DNA of 6,004 bases. Source: CAYRZF01 sp964428805 (GTDB lineage: Bacteria; Methylomirabilota; Methylomirabilia; Rokubacteriales; CSP1-6). Positions 1 to 5,385 of this stretch are shown here, one piece after another. The translations under genes were made by a program, and so were the position numbers. Below the pieces are notes generated by a model. It searched no databases. It had not been told where the DNA came from and saw only the letters and a program-made list of their open reading frames with translations. The stretch is taken from contig CAYRZF010000111.1 in NCBI GenBank assembly GCA_964428805.1, forward strand, positions 1 through 6,004, given 5' to 3'. Position 1 is the first letter of the stretch. Each line of letters opens with the position of its first letter.

Positions 1-1
1 G

Positions 2-1237
2 ACATTCGCCGTCCTTCGCGGGCTCGCCATGATCGGAGGGGTGGCGGCGCTCTCGATCGTGCCGCTCCGGCCCGAGCATCAGGTCCATCTGGCGCCGCTC
101 CTCGGGGCGTTCATCGCGTACAAAGGGGTTCTCTTCGCCCTGCTTTTCCTGCTCCCGGAGCACGCGAGGCGAATCTTCCTCGCCACCCTCGGCGCTGACC
201 TGGCGATCGTCTTCGTCCTGGTCTGGTTCACCGGCGGCGGGGAGAGCCACTTCTACCTTCTCTTCTCGGTCCTGGTGGCGCTGAACGCCTACCACTTCGG
301 CCCGGGGATCGGCGTCGTGGCCGCCACCCTCTCCGCCGGGCTGATGGCCCTCGCCAACATCCTCGTCGCCCCTCCCGCGCCGTGGTCACACATCAGCGCG
401 CGGTCCGCGATCTTCGGGCTCCTGGGGCTGTCGCTCGGCCATATCGCGAACCGCGAGCGGACGGCCCACGCCGAGGCCGAGCGGTTCAATGCCGAATTGC
501 GGACGGCGCTGGCGAGCCTGGAGGAGGCGAAGGAGCGGGCCGTTCGCGCCGAGCGCCTGGCGGCGGCGGGGCGGATCTCGGCCAGGATGGCGCACGAAGT
601 GCGCAGCCCCATCACCGCGATCGGCCTCAACGTGGAGATGCTGGAAGAGATCGTCCGCGGTTGCCCGGGTCCCATGATGGGGGACGCGGGCGACCTCCTG
701 CGCGGAATCCGGGCCGAGGTGGGAAGGCTGGCGGGACTGACCGACGAGTATCTGACCTTTGCCCGGTTGCCGCGGGTCCGACCCGAGGAGGACTCGGTCA
801 ACGAGATGCTGGAAGAGCTTGTGGCCTTTGTCAGGCCCGAGGCCGAGCGGCGGGGCGTGGCACTGGAGGAGGAGGTTGACCCGCTCATCCCCCTCTTCTC
901 CTTCGACCGGGACCTGCTCCGGAGGGCGGTGCTGAACCTTGTCAAGAATGGAATGGACGCGACGCCGCGGGGCGGTTGGGTCTTGGTCGCTACGCGGCTC
1001 GACGGCGGCTGGGCGGAGGTCATGGTGGCTGATGCCGGGAGTGGGATCGACGAGCGTCACGCCCCGCAGCTCTTCGAGCCGTTCTTCACTACGAAGCCGC
1101 GCGGGACCGGGCTGGGGCTTGCCATCGCGCGCCAGATCGCTGAGGAGCACGGCGGGACGCTGACGTGGGGGAACGCTCCTGACGGCGGGGCCCGATTCAC
1201 ACTTCGTCTTCCTTTAAAAGGAGCCGGACATGACTGA
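2..1237 (+). CDS. Sensor histidine kinase of an NtrB-like two-component system (5' end outside window)
   Basis: This is a membrane-bound sensor kinase that should autophosphorylate on His and pass the phosphate to the response regulator encoded next. The frame is open to the window edge and the first in-frame ATG (29) falls inside a hydrophobic stretch, so the true start is probably upstream. Counting from that ATG, residues 1-140 hold several hydrophobic segments, probably five or six membrane passes, with no recognisable PAS or periplasmic sensor domain. A coiled linker (about 141-180) follows. The HisKA H-box has MAHEVRSP with the phospho-acceptor His at 189. The HATPase region has an N-box (NLVKNGMDA, Asn307), G1 (DAGSGI, 335-340), F-box (FEPFFTTK, 349-356) and G2 (GTGLGLA, 359-365). 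All catalytic boxes are intact. The gene overlaps the regulator gene by 8 nt, indicating translational coupling. The ligand cannot be deduced; the multi-pass sensor suggests a membrane or envelope signal. Confidence 0.93.
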   Translation, partial: TFAVLRGLAMIGGVAALSIVPLRPEHQVHLAPLLGAFIAYKGVLFALLFLLPEHARRIFLATLGADLAIVFVLVWFTGGGESHFYLLFSVLVALNAYHFGPGIGVVAATLSAGLMALANILVAPPAPWSHISARSAIFGLLGLSLGHIANRERTAHAEAERFNAELRTALASLEEAKERAVRAERLAAAGRISARMAHEVRSPITAIGLNVEMLEEIVRGCPGPMMGDAGDLLRGIRAEVGRLAGLTDEYLTFARLPRVRPEEDSVNEMLEELVAFVRPEAERRGVALEEEVDPLIPLFSFDRDLLRRAVLNLVKNGMDATPRGGWVLVATRLDGGWAEVMVADAGSGIDERHAPQLFEPFFTTKPRGTGLGLAIARQIAEEHGGTLTWGNAPDGGARFTLRLPLKGAGHD

Positions 1238-2570
1238 GCCGACCGTCCTCGTGGCCGACGACGAGCTCGGCCTCAGAGAGAGCGTCGAGCGCACGCTGCG
1301 CCGCGAAGGTTTTCGCGTGGTCCAGGCCGAAGATGGGCAGGCAGCTCTGAATGTCCTCCGTCAGAGCGGCGTGGATCTCCTCCTGGCCGACCTCCGGATG
1401 CCGGGGCTCGATGGGCTCGAGCTGCTCCGCGCCACGAAACTCCTCACTCCGGAAGTGGAGGTCATCGTCCTATCCGGTCACGGCACGGTGGAGGAGGCCG
1501 TCCAGGCCATGAAGGAGGGCGCCTACGACTTCCTGACCAAGCCATTCGAGCGCGCCCATCTCGTCCGCACTGTCCGCCAGGCCCTTGAGCACCGCGCACT
1601 CGTCCTCGAGAACCGGAGCCTCCAGCGGCGGCTCGACGAGCTGGTGGGAGCCGGCGAGATCATCGGCGAGAGCCCGGCCATCCGTCGGGTGCTGGCGCTC
1701 GTGAAACAGGTCGCGCCAACTGCCTCCACGGTCCTCATCCAGGGGGAGAGCGGCACTGGCAAGGAGCTGGTGGCCCGCGCGCTCCACGAAGGCTCCTCGC
1801 GCCGGGGACGGCCGTTCATCCGGGTCAACTGCGCGGCCCTCCCTGAGACGCTCCTTGAGTCCGAGCTCTTCGGCTACGAACGTGGCGCGTTCACTGGCGC
1901 CGTGGCCCGGAAGGAAGGGCGGTTTGAGCTGGCCGATGGCGGCACGCTCCTCCTGGACGAGGTGGGGGACCTCTCGGCAGCGACCCAGGCGAAGCTCCTC
2001 CGCGTCCTTCAGGAGGGAGAGTTCGAGCGGCTCGGCGGGACGAAGACCTTGAAAATGGACGTCCGGCTCCTGGCCGCCACCAACCAGGACCTGACGCTGC
2101 TCGTCAAGGAGCGGCGCTTCCGGGAGGACCTCTACTATCGGCTCAATGTCATCACGATCGAGGTCCCGCCGCTCAGGGAACGGGCGGAGGACATCCCGCT
2201 GCTCGCCCAGCACTTCCTGCGCGTGCACGCCGCCAAGAACCACCGCCAGATCGACGGGTTCACCGAGGCGGCGCTCGCCCGGCTCCAAGCGTACCCCTGG
2301 CCGGGGAACGTCCGCGAGCTCGAGCACGCGGTGGAGCGCGCCGTCGTCCTGGCGCGCGGCACCCTGATCGACCTCGCCGACCTCCCCCCCGCTGTGAGCC
2401 AGGTCGAGCCCGTCGCCCGCGTCGTGCCCATCCCCGTCGGCATGCCGCTCGACGAGGTCGAGCAGCGGCTGATCGAGGAGACACTCCGCTTCACCAAAGG
2501 CAACAAAGAGTTGGCGGCCAAGCTCCTCGGCATCGCAAGCCGCACCATCTACCGAAAACTCAAGGAGTAA
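1230..2570 (+). CDS. Sigma-54-dependent response regulator, NtrC family
   Basis: This cytoplasmic transcription activator (446 aa) should, when phosphorylated, use ATP hydrolysis to open sigma-54 RNA polymerase promoters. The receiver domain (about 5-118) has the acidic pair D10/D11, phospho-acceptor D54 (LLADLRMPG), S82 and K104. The AAA+ domain (about 143-370) has Walker A GESGTGKE (172-179), the sigma-54 contact loop GAFTGA (219-224), Walker B LLLDEVG (240-246) and a C-terminal AAA+ signature around WPGNVRELEHA (357-367). A Fis-type helix-turn-helix occupies about 408-446 (ELAAKLLGIASRTIYRKL). All three domains are complete and at normal length for the family. The ATG at 1230 is preceded by AAGGAG at 1218-1223 with 6-nt spacing. 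It is the likely partner of the overlapping kinase gene. Two -24/-12 promoters further right in the window (4426-4442, 5119-5135) are natural candidate targets; that link is inferred. Which named subfamily (NtrC, ZraR, AtoC) it belongs to cannot be settled by eye. Confidence 0.97.
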   Translation: MTEPTVLVADDELGLRESVERTLRREGFRVVQAEDGQAALNVLRQSGVDLLLADLRMPGLDGLELLRATKLLTPEVEVIVLSGHGTVEEAVQAMKEGAYDFLTKPFERAHLVRTVRQALEHRALVLENRSLQRRLDELVGAGEIIGESPAIRRVLALVKQVAPTASTVLIQGESGTGKELVARALHEGSSRRGRPFIRVNCAALPETLLESELFGYERGAFTGAVARKEGRFELADGGTLLLDEVGDLSAATQAKLLRVLQEGEFERLGGTKTLKMDVRLLAATNQDLTLLVKERRFREDLYYRLNVITIEVPPLRERAEDIPLLAQHFLRVHAAKNHRQIDGFTEAALARLQAYPWPGNVRELEHAVERAVVLARGTLIDLADLPPAVSQVEPVARVVPIPVGMPLDEVEQRLIEETLRFTKGNKELAAKLLGIASRTIYRKLKE

Positions 2571-2573
2571 GCG

Positions 2574-3572
2574 ATGGAACCGAAGTGTCCTATGAGAGGG
2601 CGATGGCTCTGGCTGGCGATCCCGGCTTTACTCGCGTTCGTCGCGGCCGGGTGGGCTCGAGGCGAGAGTCCGCCACGCTGGGAGGGCCTCGCCTATGTTG
2701 CCATGGGGCCGAGCAAGGCGGTATCGGCGGTGGATCTTGGCGTCGGTCGTGTAGTGGCGAGACTACCCTTGTCGGTGGAGCCGCACGGCGTGGCGGTTAC
2801 ACGGGATGGCCGCAAGATCTTCGTCGGAGACCTCACGAAGGGAAACACCCTGGAGGTTTTGGAGGCCACGTCGGGCGCCGCGACAGGCCGGGTAGTCGTG
2901 GGGAAGGGTTCCCACCACCTGATGCTGAGCCCCGACGGCTGGACGCTGTATGTGACCCGGTCCGAGGCGGGCCGCGTCGCCGTGGTAGACGTCCAGGCCA
3001 TGCGTGTCGTCGGGGACATTGAGACCGGGGCGGGGGCTAGCTACGCCGTCTTCTCCCCTGACGGCAGAACCGCCTATGTGTCCAACATGGAAGCTAACGA
3101 CGTCGCGGTCATCGATGTGGAGACATCGCGGGTCATCGGGAGGATTCCGGTAAAGGAGGGCCCGGGGCATATGGCCCTCGCGCCTGATGGGCGACGGCTG
3201 TATGTGGCGACTGAAAAGGGCGGCGCTCTCGCCGTGCTCGAGCTAAGGCGGGGGGAAGTGATCGGAGCCGTCGGGGTGGGAAACGAGCCGCACGGGGTCG
3301 CCGTCAGCCCGGACGGGACGCGGGTGTACGTCTCTAGTCACGAGGCTGGAACCGTGTCAGCGGTGGATACCAGGACGTTGACGGTTGTCCGGATCGTGAA
3401 CGTGGGGACCGAGCCAGAGCACGTGGAGATCACCCCGGACGGTCGGTGGATCATCGTGGCCCGTCCGGAGGCGGGAGAACTGGTGATGCTGGATTCCAAG
3501 AGCTTGACGATGGTTCGGAAGATTGCCGTCGGAGAAGAGCCGCACCAAATTGTGTTCACACCCGGACGCTGA
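2574..3572 (+). CDS. Secreted YVTN/YncE-like seven-repeat beta-propeller protein
   Basis: This 332-aa protein is predicted to be exported: positively charged start, hydrophobic core at about 11-26 and a likely signal-peptidase site near residues 27-30. The rest is a run of seven repeats of about 42 residues, each carrying the family pattern (x-H-x-V-x-[VIL]-[ST]-P-D-G-R-x-[VIL]-Y-V), at about 70-84, 113-127, 156-169, 197-211, 239-253, 281-295 and 323-332. This is the YVTN/cytochrome cd1-like propeller fold. Such proteins bind ligands or act as scaffolds in the periplasm; no enzymatic function can be assigned. No CxxCH haem motif is present, so it is not a haem-bearing nitrite reductase. Six of seven repeats have a His at the start of the blade's inner strand (H71, H114/H115, H199, H240, H283, H324), with Ser/Tyr in the third. 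The ATG at 2574 is 3 nt after the regulator stop and has AAGGAG at 2562-2567; an internal ATG at 2592 lacks a ribosome site. It is probably co-transcribed with the two-component genes. Confidence 0.9.
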   Translation: MEPKCPMRGRWLWLAIPALLAFVAAGWARGESPPRWEGLAYVAMGPSKAVSAVDLGVGRVVARLPLSVEPHGVAVTRDGRKIFVGDLTKGNTLEVLEATSGAATGRVVVGKGSHHLMLSPDGWTLYVTRSEAGRVAVVDVQAMRVVGDIETGAGASYAVFSPDGRTAYVSNMEANDVAVIDVETSRVIGRIPVKEGPGHMALAPDGRRLYVATEKGGALAVLELRRGEVIGAVGVGNEPHGVAVSPDGTRVYVSSHEAGTVSAVDTRTLTVVRIVNVGTEPEHVEITPDGRWIIVARPEAGELVMLDSKSLTMVRKIAVGEEPHQIVFTPGR

Positions 3573-3624
3573 TGTGTTTGAGCTCCTGCGGGATTCCCCA
3601 GGGCTGAACGTGAAAAGGTGAATC

Positions 3625-4098
3625 ATGGGAAAGCACCGAGTCAAAAAGCCTCCGCCCCGGCGGGCGCGGAGGCGGTGGGTGGCGCTCGGAGTGATTGGGC
3701 TTATCGCCGCAGGCGCCGCGACGTTCTGGTGGTTTTCGGAGATCCCGGTCGCCTCCGGAGGAACCCCTCGGCTCGTCCTCGACCGGGAAATGGTGGATCT
3801 CGGCTATCTCCCATTCGAGACGCTGGCGCGAGTCGCGTTCACCTTGACGAACACGGGAGACGGCGTGCTTCGGCTTGACGACGTGCCGCGGGTCAAGGTC
3901 CTCAAGGGATGCTGACCGCCCAAAGCGGTCGTCGGTCAGACGACCATCCGCCCGGGGCGCTCGACGACGCTCACGCTTGATTTCACGATGCACGAGGAAA
4001 TGGGCGGCGCTCACGAGTTCCTGGTGCCGCTTCGGACAAACGACCCCGCCGCTCCCGAGCGGCCGCTCGTCGTCCGCTCCTATTGGGGGCCGCGATGA
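3625..4098 (+). CDS. Membrane-anchored DUF1573-like selenoprotein with Cys-Sec pair (in-frame TGA at 3913-3915)
   Basis: Read through the TGA as selenocysteine, this encodes 157 aa. A strongly basic N-terminus (1-17) is followed by one membrane helix (about 18-37), so the rest should face the periplasm. Residues about 46-155 resemble the Ig-like DUF1573 domain: TLTNTGDGVLRLDDV (73-87), then KGC96-U97-PPK where family members carry a CGCT-type Cys motif, then IRPG (107-110), FTMH and RTNDP before the end. The frame is open for 60 codons after the TGA, and family-like features lie on both sides of it. The final TGA overlaps the next ATG (ATGA, 4095-4098), which also argues that the long frame is the real gene. 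A hairpin typical of a bacterial SECIS follows the UGA. Start: ATG 3625 with AAAAGGTG at 3613-3620. The role is unknown; an adjacent Cys-Sec pair suggests redox chemistry or soft-metal binding. Alternatives are a nonsense mutation or an error (then a 96-aa fragment), which I consider less likely. Confidence 0.85.
3913..3945 (+). promoter_or_regulatory. UGA Sec codon plus bacterial-type SECIS hairpin
   Basis: The UGA codon (3913-3915) is followed by 11 nt and then a perfect stem GGTCGTC (3927-3933) / GACGACC (3939-3945) closing a 5-nt loop GGTCA (3934-3938). Bacterial SECIS elements sit within the coding region directly after the UGA and have a short apical loop with G in its first positions, which SelB recognises. 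From memory, the E. coli fdhF element has the same 11-nt offset and a GGUC loop at the same distance from the UGA. The hairpin also codes for protein (VVGQTT region). This would recruit SelB-Sec-tRNA to decode the UGA; the host's selA/selB/selC genes are not in this window. Confidence 0.83.
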
Positions 4099-4323
4099 TC
4101 TGCGTCGAGGTCTATGGGAAGCGAGCCTGCTGCCTCTGCGATGAGGCGAAAGCGACGCTACTCAAGGTCCGACGCGAAATCCCCTTCGACCTTCACGAGA
4201 TCGAGATTGAGTCCGCGCCTGAACTTTACGAGGCCTATAAGGAGAGGATCCCGCTGGTCGTCATCAACGGACGCCCGGCCTTCAAGTTCCGGGTTGACGA
4301 GGAGGTCTTGCGCCGCCGGCTCA
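4095..4323 (+). CDS. Glutaredoxin-like (DUF836-type) thiol-redox protein, 3' end lost in assembly gap
   Basis: The visible 76 residues form the N-terminal part of a small thioredoxin-fold protein. A beta strand (ICVEVYGK, 2-9) leads to the active-site-like motif AC12-C13-L-C15-DEAK, then a helix, a strand (FDLHEIEIES) and the segment RIPLVVINGRPAFKFRVDEEVLRRRL, with the cis-Pro of the fold in IPLV. This matches the glutaredoxin-like DUF836 family, usually around 80-90 residues, so little is probably missing. There is no signal peptide, so it should be cytoplasmic. The start is the ATG at 4095, which overlaps the stop of the selenoprotein gene (ATGA), implying translational coupling; an upstream in-frame TTG at 4083 is unnecessary. 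The frame is cut by Ns from 4324, and anything read across the gap is meaningless because 100 Ns normally stand for unknown length. A thiol reductant role is inferred from the fold; the substrate is unknown. Confidence 0.86.
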
Positions 4324-4423
4324 NNNNNNNNNNNNNNNNNNNNNNNNNNNNNNNNNNNNNNNNNNNNNNNNNNNNNNNNNNNNNNNNNNNNNNNNNNNNN
4401 NNNNNNNNNNNNNNNNNNNNNNN
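4324..4423. other. Assembly gap (100 Ns)
   Basis: Exactly 100 consecutive N bases are the conventional placeholder for a scaffold join of unknown size. The gap removes the 3' end of the glutaredoxin-like gene, any terminator behind it, and the enhancer (activator-binding) region expected upstream of the -24/-12 promoter at 4426. The relative order of the two sides depends on the scaffolding being right, although the matching themes on both sides make it plausible. Confidence 0.97.
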
Positions 4424-4425
4424 GC

Positions 4426-4442
4426 TGGCACGAATTCTGCTT
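4426..4442 (+). promoter_or_regulatory. Sigma-54 (-24/-12) promoter of the Met-rich secreted protein gene
   Basis: TGGCACGAATTCTGCTT matches the sigma-54 consensus TGGCACG-N4-TTGCW closely. The GG at 4427-4428 (-25/-24) and GC at 4439-4440 (-13/-12) are separated by the required 10 nt, and the only departure in the conserved blocks is C for T in TTGC. The predicted start of transcription is near 4452, giving a leader of about 36 nt that contains the ribosome site. A sigma-54 activator is encoded upstream in the same window. Activator sites would lie in the unsequenced gap. Confidence 0.85.
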
Positions 4443-4472
4443 AGGTATTTGGAATAGAAAAACCAAAAGGGG

Positions 4473-4481
4473 AGGAGGTGA
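4473..4481 (+). promoter_or_regulatory. Perfect Shine-Dalgarno sequence for the gene at 4488
   Basis: AGGAGGTGA is a full 9-nt complement to the usual bacterial 16S rRNA 3' end and lies 6 nt before the ATG at 4488. It fixes the start codon and suggests strong translation. The surrounding leader is A-rich and probably unstructured. Confidence 0.9.
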
Positions 4482-4487
4482 AAAACA

Positions 4488-4910
4488 ATGAAACGGTTCT
4501 TGAGCATCGCGTTTCCGGTGACCCTCGTCGTCCTGCTGGCCGGCGTGGCCTTCGCCCAGATGGGTGGCGGCCCGATGGCCGGTGGCATGGACGGGGGCAT
4601 GATGGGCCCCGGTATGGGCCCAGGTGGCCAGGCCGGCCAGTGGAATTGTCCCGGCTTGACCGCAAGCGGTCAGCAGACTCCGGCCACTCAGATCACCGAG
4701 GAGAAGGCCAACGAGCTGGCCCAGCAGTACGCGGACCGGTACCTGAAGGGATTCACGGTGGATAAAATCTTGCCCTTCACCGGGATGCACATGGCCATGT
4801 ATCAGGCGGAACTCAAGGGACCCCAGGGCGAGATTCGCATTCTCCACATTAACCCGTGGGGCAATGTGATGCCTTTCGGCGGCCCCCAGAGACTCGGTCA
4901 AGTTCGCTAG
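4488..4910 (+). CDS. Secreted Met/Gly-rich protein with PepSY-like C-terminal region
   Basis: This 140-aa protein has a classical signal peptide (1-23, cut after AFA). A low-complexity segment follows (about 25-47), built of Met, Gly and Pro in patterns such as GGM, GMMG and PGMGPG, with seven Met in about twenty residues. Residues 51-55 (QWNCP) include the only Cys (C54). The remainder, ITEEKANELAQQYADRY (69-85), a strand-rich stretch around M100-H101-M102, then IRILHINPWGNVMPFG (116-131), resembles a single PepSY-like alpha/beta domain; this is recognition by pattern, not a search. Met-rich, Cys-poor secreted proteins often bind Cu(I) or Ag(I), so metal binding is a reasonable but untested inference. 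The gene is monocistronic: sigma-54 promoter 4426-4442, perfect Shine-Dalgarno, and an intrinsic terminator 20 nt after the TAG. Exact function unknown. Confidence 0.9.
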   Translation: MKRFLSIAFPVTLVVLLAGVAFAQMGGGPMAGGMDGGMMGPGMGPGGQAGQWNCPGLTASGQQTPATQITEEKANELAQQYADRYLKGFTVDKILPFTGMHMAMYQAELKGPQGEIRILHINPWGNVMPFGGPQRLGQVR

Positions 4911-4930
4911 CAAAATCCGGCCGAGTCCCG

Positions 4931-4968
4931 GACCCCCGAGGGATGCTCTCTCGGGGGTCTCGTTTTTC
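4931..4968 (+). terminator. Strong rho-independent terminator after the Met-rich protein gene
   Basis: The stem-loop spans 4931-4959. GACCCCCGAG (4931-4940) pairs perfectly with CTCGGGGGTC (4950-4959), and three more pairs, one a G-U, extend it to about 13 bp around a TGC loop. A run of five Ts follows (4963-4967). It lies 20 nt downstream of the TAG at 4908-4910 and separates this unit from the next promoter. Confidence 0.94.
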
Positions 4969-5118
4969 TCCGTGGACCCCTGCGATCGCGCTGACAAAAT
5001 GTCGGACCTCGAGGCCAGTCCGCAGCACCTTTCGTCACTCTGTCAAACCCTCCGAGCCTGGGGCGCGTCGCCCCCGTCGAACTTCGCGATTTCCTGATGT
5101 TGTTCCATTTTCCTCCGC

Positions 5119-5135
5119 AGGCATTCCTTTTGCTC
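5119..5135 (+). promoter_or_regulatory. Sigma-54 (-24/-12) promoter of the 58-aa protein / Rieske / DUF2933 unit
   Basis: AGGCATTCCTTTTGCTC has GG at 5120-5121 and GC at 5132-5133 with the obligatory 10-nt spacing. GGCA and a perfect TTGCT are kept; departures are A for T at the first position and T for C and G after GGCA. The predicted transcription start is near 5145, about 42 nt before the ATG at 5187, much like the geometry of the first promoter. It lies in the intergenic region between a terminator and the next gene, where a promoter is needed. Confidence 0.72.
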
Positions 5136-5174
5136 TCTTCACCAGTGGCAGTGCTCGTCGTGCAGGAGCACGCC

Positions 5175-5180
5175 GGGAGG
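5175..5180 (+). promoter_or_regulatory. Shine-Dalgarno that decides the start at 5187
   Basis: GGGAGG ends 6 nt before the ATG at 5187. The same open frame could begin at the ATG at 5097, but that ATG would lie upstream of the -24/-12 promoter and outside its transcript. The ATG at 5182 is in another frame and too close to the site. Confidence 0.8.
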
Positions 5181-5186
5181 AATGAA

Positions 5187-5363
5187 ATGGAAGAGTTCAT
5201 CAGGAACTACGGGATCTGGATCTTGCTCGTCGGGGTCTTCTTCGCCATGCAGTGGTTCGGGATGGGATGCGGCGGCCATCGTCATGGCTCGGGGACCGAT
5301 GAGTCGGCGGCGAAACCGGGTGAAGAGAAGAAGCGGACCGCCCGCTCGGGCGGGTGCCATTGA
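5187..5363 (+). CDS. Small membrane protein with Cys/His-rich tail, unknown function
   Basis: This 58-aa protein has a single membrane helix (about 9-26, ILLVGVFFAMQWF core). Then comes M-G-C28-G-G-H31-R-H33-G-S, a charged linker (EEKKRTARS) and a C-terminal G-G-C57-H58. Two Cys and three His in such a short tail suggest metal or redox-cofactor binding, by inference only. I cannot name a family with certainty; short proteins of this look occur with DUF2933 genes. The motif GGHRHGS (29-35) recurs exactly in the DUF2933 protein downstream of the Rieske gene. It is the first gene after the promoter at 5119-5135 and ends 22 nt before the Rieske start, so it is likely co-transcribed. The Shine-Dalgarno GGGAGG supports the start. 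Confidence 0.8.
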   Translation: MEEFIRNYGIWILLVGVFFAMQWFGMGCGGHRHGSGTDESAAKPGEEKKRTARSGGCH

Positions 5364-5385
5364 TCCGCCGTCCGAGGAGGAAGAC

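Noticed and set aside
289..2548. Long antisense frames opposite the kinase and regulator genes
   Set aside because: They are typical mirror frames of G+C-rich coding DNA, with low-complexity Arg/Ser/Pro-rich translations and no family motifs.
3573..3624. Possible promoter or terminator between the propeller and selenoprotein genes
   Set aside because: In the 52 nt I see only a Shine-Dalgarno (AAAAGGTG); there is no convincing hairpin with a T-run and no -24/-12 or -35/-10 pair.
3625..3915. Gene ending at the TGA, giving a 96-aa protein
   Set aside because: This would stop right after the Cys of the domain motif, leave a conserved-looking 60-codon frame untranslated and lose the ATGA coupling to the next gene. 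The SECIS-like hairpin explains the TGA better.
4083..4457. Glutaredoxin frame from TTG 4083 reading through the Ns to 4457
   Set aside because: The 100 Ns are a gap of unknown length, so frame continuity is meaningless and the last codons fall on a sigma-54 promoter. The ATG at 4095 in the ATGA overlap is the better start.
5003..5022. Inverted repeat CGGAC-N10-GTCCG in the intergenic region
   Set aside because: Arms of only 5 bp in G+C-rich DNA with no T-run; it is not distinguishable from chance.
5145..5167. Another sigma-54-like element, GTGGCA followed by GTGC
   Set aside because: GG to GC spacing is 13 nt rather than 10, so it does not fit the -24/-12 geometry.
5097..5363. Longer form of the 58-aa protein starting at 5097
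   Set aside because: This start has no good ribosome site and lies upstream of the predicted transcription start near 5145; GGGAGG supports 5187.
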